Assembly (NCBI GenBank): GCA_003241475.1
Contig: QFQB01000099.1
Location: 1-7,148, forward strand
Origin: Micavibrio aeruginosavorus
GTDB lineage: Bacteria > Pseudomonadota > Alphaproteobacteria > Micavibrionales > Micavibrionaceae
Reading direction: 5' to 3'
DNA length: 7,148 bases
In this document: positions 5,018-7,148 of the stretch, piece by piece
Position numbering within the stretch: position 1 is the first letter of the stretch
Layout: each line of letters begins with the position of its first letter
Notes under the pieces: model-generated
What the model was told of the DNA's origin: nothing
The model's database searches: none
The model's input: only the letters and a program-made list of their open reading frames with translations
Made by a program: the position numbers and the translations under genes

Positions 5018-5965
5018 ATGCTCATGAATGTTTTCGCGGATGCTTCGAAACTCCCCCTGCCCAATCATTATCCGGGCAAGGTGCGCGACGTTTACGATCT
5101 GGAAGACGGCCGTCTTTTGATGGCGACATCAGACCGCCTTAGCGCCTTTAACCGTTCGATCACCGCCGTTCCGCACAAGGGCGCGATTTTGAACGCCATT
5201 ACAAAATTCTGGTTCGACCGTACGAACGATATCGCGCCAAACCCTGTGCTAGATTATCCGGACCCCAATGTGATGGTGGTCAAAAAACTCGATATGCTTC
5301 CTATTGAAGTCATCGTCCGTTCCTACATGACAGGCTCGACCAGTACATCCATCTGGACAATGTACAAGAACGGTAAGCGTTCCATGTATGGTCACGACTT
5401 CCCCGAAGGTATGGTCAAAAACCAAAAACTTGAAAAGAATATTGTCACGCCCACGCAAAAGAACAAGGATGACGATCCTATTACGCCTGATGAGATTGTC
5501 TCCATGGGGCTTGTTCCGAAAGATCTGTGGGAGCAAACAGAAAAAACTGCACTGGCCCTTTTTGCACACGGTCAAAAACTTGCCGCCGCACAAGGCCTTA
5601 TTCTGGTCGATACAAAATATGAATTCGGACTGGATAAGAATGGCGTTCTTCACATTGCCGATGAAATCCACACGCCTGATTCCAGCCGTTACTGGGTGGC
5701 CGAAAGTTACGATGCCCGCTTTGCCGCGGGGCAAGATCCTGAAGGATTGGACAAGGAATTCGTGCGCCTCTGGCTGACCGACCACATGGAAGACCCTTAC
5801 ACATCCGCTGTACCTCATATTTCCGATGATGATCTGGAAATGTTCAGCGGCAAATACCGTGCACTTTACAAAAAAATAACCGGCGAGGACTTTAAACCTT
5901 CGTCGTCCGATATTCCCGTAGAACAGCGTGTTTTGAACAACATTCAACCTTACATCCCAAGCTGA
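5018..5965 (+). CDS. purC: Phosphoribosylaminoimidazole-succinocarboxamide synthase (SAICAR synthetase), long form
   Basis: PurC joins aspartate to CAIR with ATP to give SAICAR, the eighth step of de novo purine synthesis, in the cytoplasm. At 315 aa it is the long (yeast Ade1-like) form rather than the about 237-aa E. coli form. Motifs are GKVRDVYD (20-27), ATSDRLSAFN (36-45), VVKKLDMLPIEVIVRSYMTG (87-106), KNQKL (134-138), LVDTKYEFG (196-204) and ADEIHTPDSSRYW (214-226). The last two are the catalytic and substrate-binding core. Position 45 is Asn where family members normally have Asp (SDRxSAFD). This is the only departure I see from the motif. ATG 5018 has AAGAA-type purine-rich sequence upstream (5006-5013), and ATG 5024 is an alternative. 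The gene sits between the J-protein (27 bp) and cobS (8 bp), so it is likely co-transcribed. Confidence 0.97.
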   Translation: MLMNVFADASKLPLPNHYPGKVRDVYDLEDGRLLMATSDRLSAFNRSITAVPHKGAILNAITKFWFDRTNDIAPNPVLDYPDPNVMVVKKLDMLPIEVIVRSYMTGSTSTSIWTMYKNGKRSMYGHDFPEGMVKNQKLEKNIVTPTQKNKDDDPITPDEIVSMGLVPKDLWEQTEKTALALFAHGQKLAAAQGLILVDTKYEFGLDKNGVLHIADEIHTPDSSRYWVAESYDARFAAGQDPEGLDKEFVRLWLTDHMEDPYTSAVPHISDDDLEMFSGKYRALYKKITGEDFKPSSSDIPVEQRVLNNIQPYIPS

Positions 5966-5973
5966 GTTTAGAT

Positions 5974-6999
5974 ATGGCCGACAATCTGCAAAAAGAAAAA
6001 GAACCGATGAGCGCATCCTTCGACATCACGAAAGTGGTGAACAAGGAAGGCAAATACACGACCATTCCGGATACAAAATACAATGCCCGCGAAACATTCG
6101 GGCTGGATATAGACTGGGAAATTCCGGGCTTTAAGGATGACAGCCAGAACGTGCCCGAGATCGACAAGACGTATCACTTTGATCCCGTCACGACGAAAGC
6201 CATTCTAGCAGGCTTTGCCAACAATCGCCGTGTCATGGTGCAGGGCTATCACGGCACCGGAAAATCCACGCACATCGAACAGGTAGCGGCACGCCTGAAA
6301 TGGCCGTGCGTGCGCATCAACCTTGATTCCCACGTCTCGCGGATCGACCTGCTCGGCAAGGATATGATTGTCCTGAAAGAGGGCAAGCAGATCACGGAAT
6401 ATGTCGAAGGGCTTTTGCCTTGGGCCATTCAAAACCCCGTCGCCCTTGTGTTCGATGAATATGACGCAGGGCGCCCCGATGTGATGTTCGTGATCCAGCG
6501 CGTTCTTGAGGCCGAAGGCCGCCTGACATTGCTGGATCAGAACAAAGTCATCCGCCCTCACCCCGCGTTCCGCCTCTTTGCTACCGCCAACACGGTTGGC
6601 CTTGGCGATACGACGGGCCTTTATCACGGGACGCAACAAATCAACCAGGCGCAGATGGACCGCTGGAACATCGTCGCGCAGCTAAACTATCTGGAACATG
6701 ATGTCGAAACAGAAATCATGCTTCGCAAAGTGCCGAACATGAACAACGCGAAGGGCAAGGAAATCGTTTCTGCCATGGTGCGCATGGCTGATCTGACACG
6801 CGCAGGATTCATCAACGGCGATCTATCCACCGTCATGTCACCGCGCACGGTCTTAAGCTGGCTGGAGAATTATACCATCTTCGGCGACAAGGAGCTTTCC
6901 TTCCGTTTCGCGTTTATGAACAAATGCGATGAGATGGAACATCCGACGCTTAACGAATATTATCAGCGTTGCTTTGGTGTCGAGTTATTGAAGAAGTAA
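5974..6999 (+). CDS. cobS: Cobaltochelatase subunit CobS (AAA+ ATPase)
   Basis: CobS is the ATPase motor of the aerobic cobaltochelatase CobN-CobS-CobT, which inserts Co2+ into hydrogenobyrinic acid a,c-diamide in vitamin B12 synthesis. It is cytoplasmic and forms a hexameric ring with CobT. The sequence has Walker A GYHGTGKST (91-99), Walker B ALVFDEYD (157-164), sensor-1 ATAN (203-206), candidate arginine finger MDRW (228-231) and SPRT (289-292) as sensor 2. The CobS-specific blocks VMVQGYHGTGKS, INLDSHVSRIDL, RVLEAEGRLTLLDQN and YHGTQQINQAQMDRW match my memory of the family closely. The product has 341 aa. Residues 1-25 extend past the usual start, and Met12 (6007) is an alternative start. 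purC lies 8 bp upstream. The cobN gene is not in the window. MoxR-type relatives are chaperone-like, so a role outside B12 is possible if cobN is absent from the genome. Confidence 0.97.
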   Translation: MADNLQKEKEPMSASFDITKVVNKEGKYTTIPDTKYNARETFGLDIDWEIPGFKDDSQNVPEIDKTYHFDPVTTKAILAGFANNRRVMVQGYHGTGKSTHIEQVAARLKWPCVRINLDSHVSRIDLLGKDMIVLKEGKQITEYVEGLLPWAIQNPVALVFDEYDAGRPDVMFVIQRVLEAEGRLTLLDQNKVIRPHPAFRLFATANTVGLGDTTGLYHGTQQINQAQMDRWNIVAQLNYLEHDVETEIMLRKVPNMNNAKGKEIVSAMVRMADLTRAGFINGDLSTVMSPRTVLSWLENYTIFGDKELSFRFAFMNKCDEMEHPTLNEYYQRCFGVELLKK

Positions 7000-7148
7000 G
7001 TGGCCGACAAGAATAAAAAAAATCCCGAAGACTTTAAAAACGCGACCGCCGCGACTCTTCGCGCGCTCTCGGAAAAAAAGCATATGGGCGTGACGTTCTC
7101 GGCCGCGGAAACGCCGGAGTATCAAAGCGCGCCGAATGAAGAAAACAC
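7000..7148 (+). CDS. cobT: Cobaltochelatase subunit CobT, N-terminal part, cut by the window end
   Basis: The start is GTG 7000 and the frame runs open to the window end, giving 49 codons. The translation includes EDFKNATAATLRALSE and then VTFSAAETPEYQ, which matches the start of CobT as I remember it (a 'F..A...TMRAIAE...L.V.F' pattern). Position after cobS agrees, since cobS-cobT is the usual pair. GAAGAAG (6990-6996) inside the cobS end serves as ribosome binding site. CobT normally adds an acidic linker and a C-terminal VWA domain with a metal-binding MIDAS site that carries the porphyrin-ring partner; these would lie beyond the window. The gene begins on the base directly after the cobS stop TAA and in the same frame. 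Confidence 0.85.
   Translation, partial: MADKNKKNPEDFKNATAATLRALSEKKHMGVTFSAAETPEYQSAPNEEN

Noticed and set aside
5249..6016. 255-aa minus-strand ORF opposite purC
   Set aside because: Long only because of codon bias in purC; no domain, no ribosome binding site context.

Overview
The window reads as chromosomal DNA of an alphaproteobacterium. The evidence is the gene set and its order: bolA, a CxxxxC-containing J-domain protein, cobS and cobT lie together, an association I recall from many alphaproteobacteria. A ribbon-helix-helix protein of the type common in that class and an alphaproteobacterial-looking AccA agree with this. Intergenic palindromic repeats of the kind that translate as 'HCERSEAI'/'SEVEGS' suggest a free-living or host-associated lineage with many small dispersed repeats (for example the Micavibrio or Rickettsiales/Rhodospirillales neighbourhood). 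The exact lineage is inference.

Layout. (1) Positions 1-1084 are an accessory-looking zone. It holds the 3' part of an unrecognised gene and an intact 167-aa paralogue of it. They are separated by a double-hairpin repeat and followed by about 200 bp of nested inverted repeats. (2) Positions 1085-2638 carry a YgjV-type inner-membrane protein and accA, which encodes the carboxyltransferase alpha subunit for fatty-acid synthesis, both on the + strand. (3) Positions 2639-3540 carry a secreted protein of unknown function. It has its own promoter, a palindrome over the -10 region, and a strong terminator placed to serve both strands. (4) Positions 3541-4304 on the - strand carry bolA followed by a small RHH_4-type DNA-binding protein. 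(5) Positions 4388-7148 on the + strand form a tight gene string: J-domain protein, purC, cobS and the start of cobT. The last gaps are 27, 8 and 0 bp, so an operon is likely.

How the genes may work together. AccA and PurC are housekeeping enzymes of fatty-acid and purine synthesis. CobS (AAA+ ATPase) and CobT form the motor and adaptor of the aerobic cobaltochelatase. The J-protein beside them, and the divergent BolA (an Fe-S/glutaredoxin partner), hint at a metal-cofactor or protein-remodelling module. purC appears to be an insertion into that block. The most interesting items are the exact in-frame abutment of cobS and cobT, purC inside the bolA/J/cobS/cobT cluster, the tandem unknown paralogues enclosed by repeats, and the promoter palindrome of the secreted protein. 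I see no clearly new multi-gene defence or mobile system. The unknown paralogue pair is the best candidate for undescribed biology.
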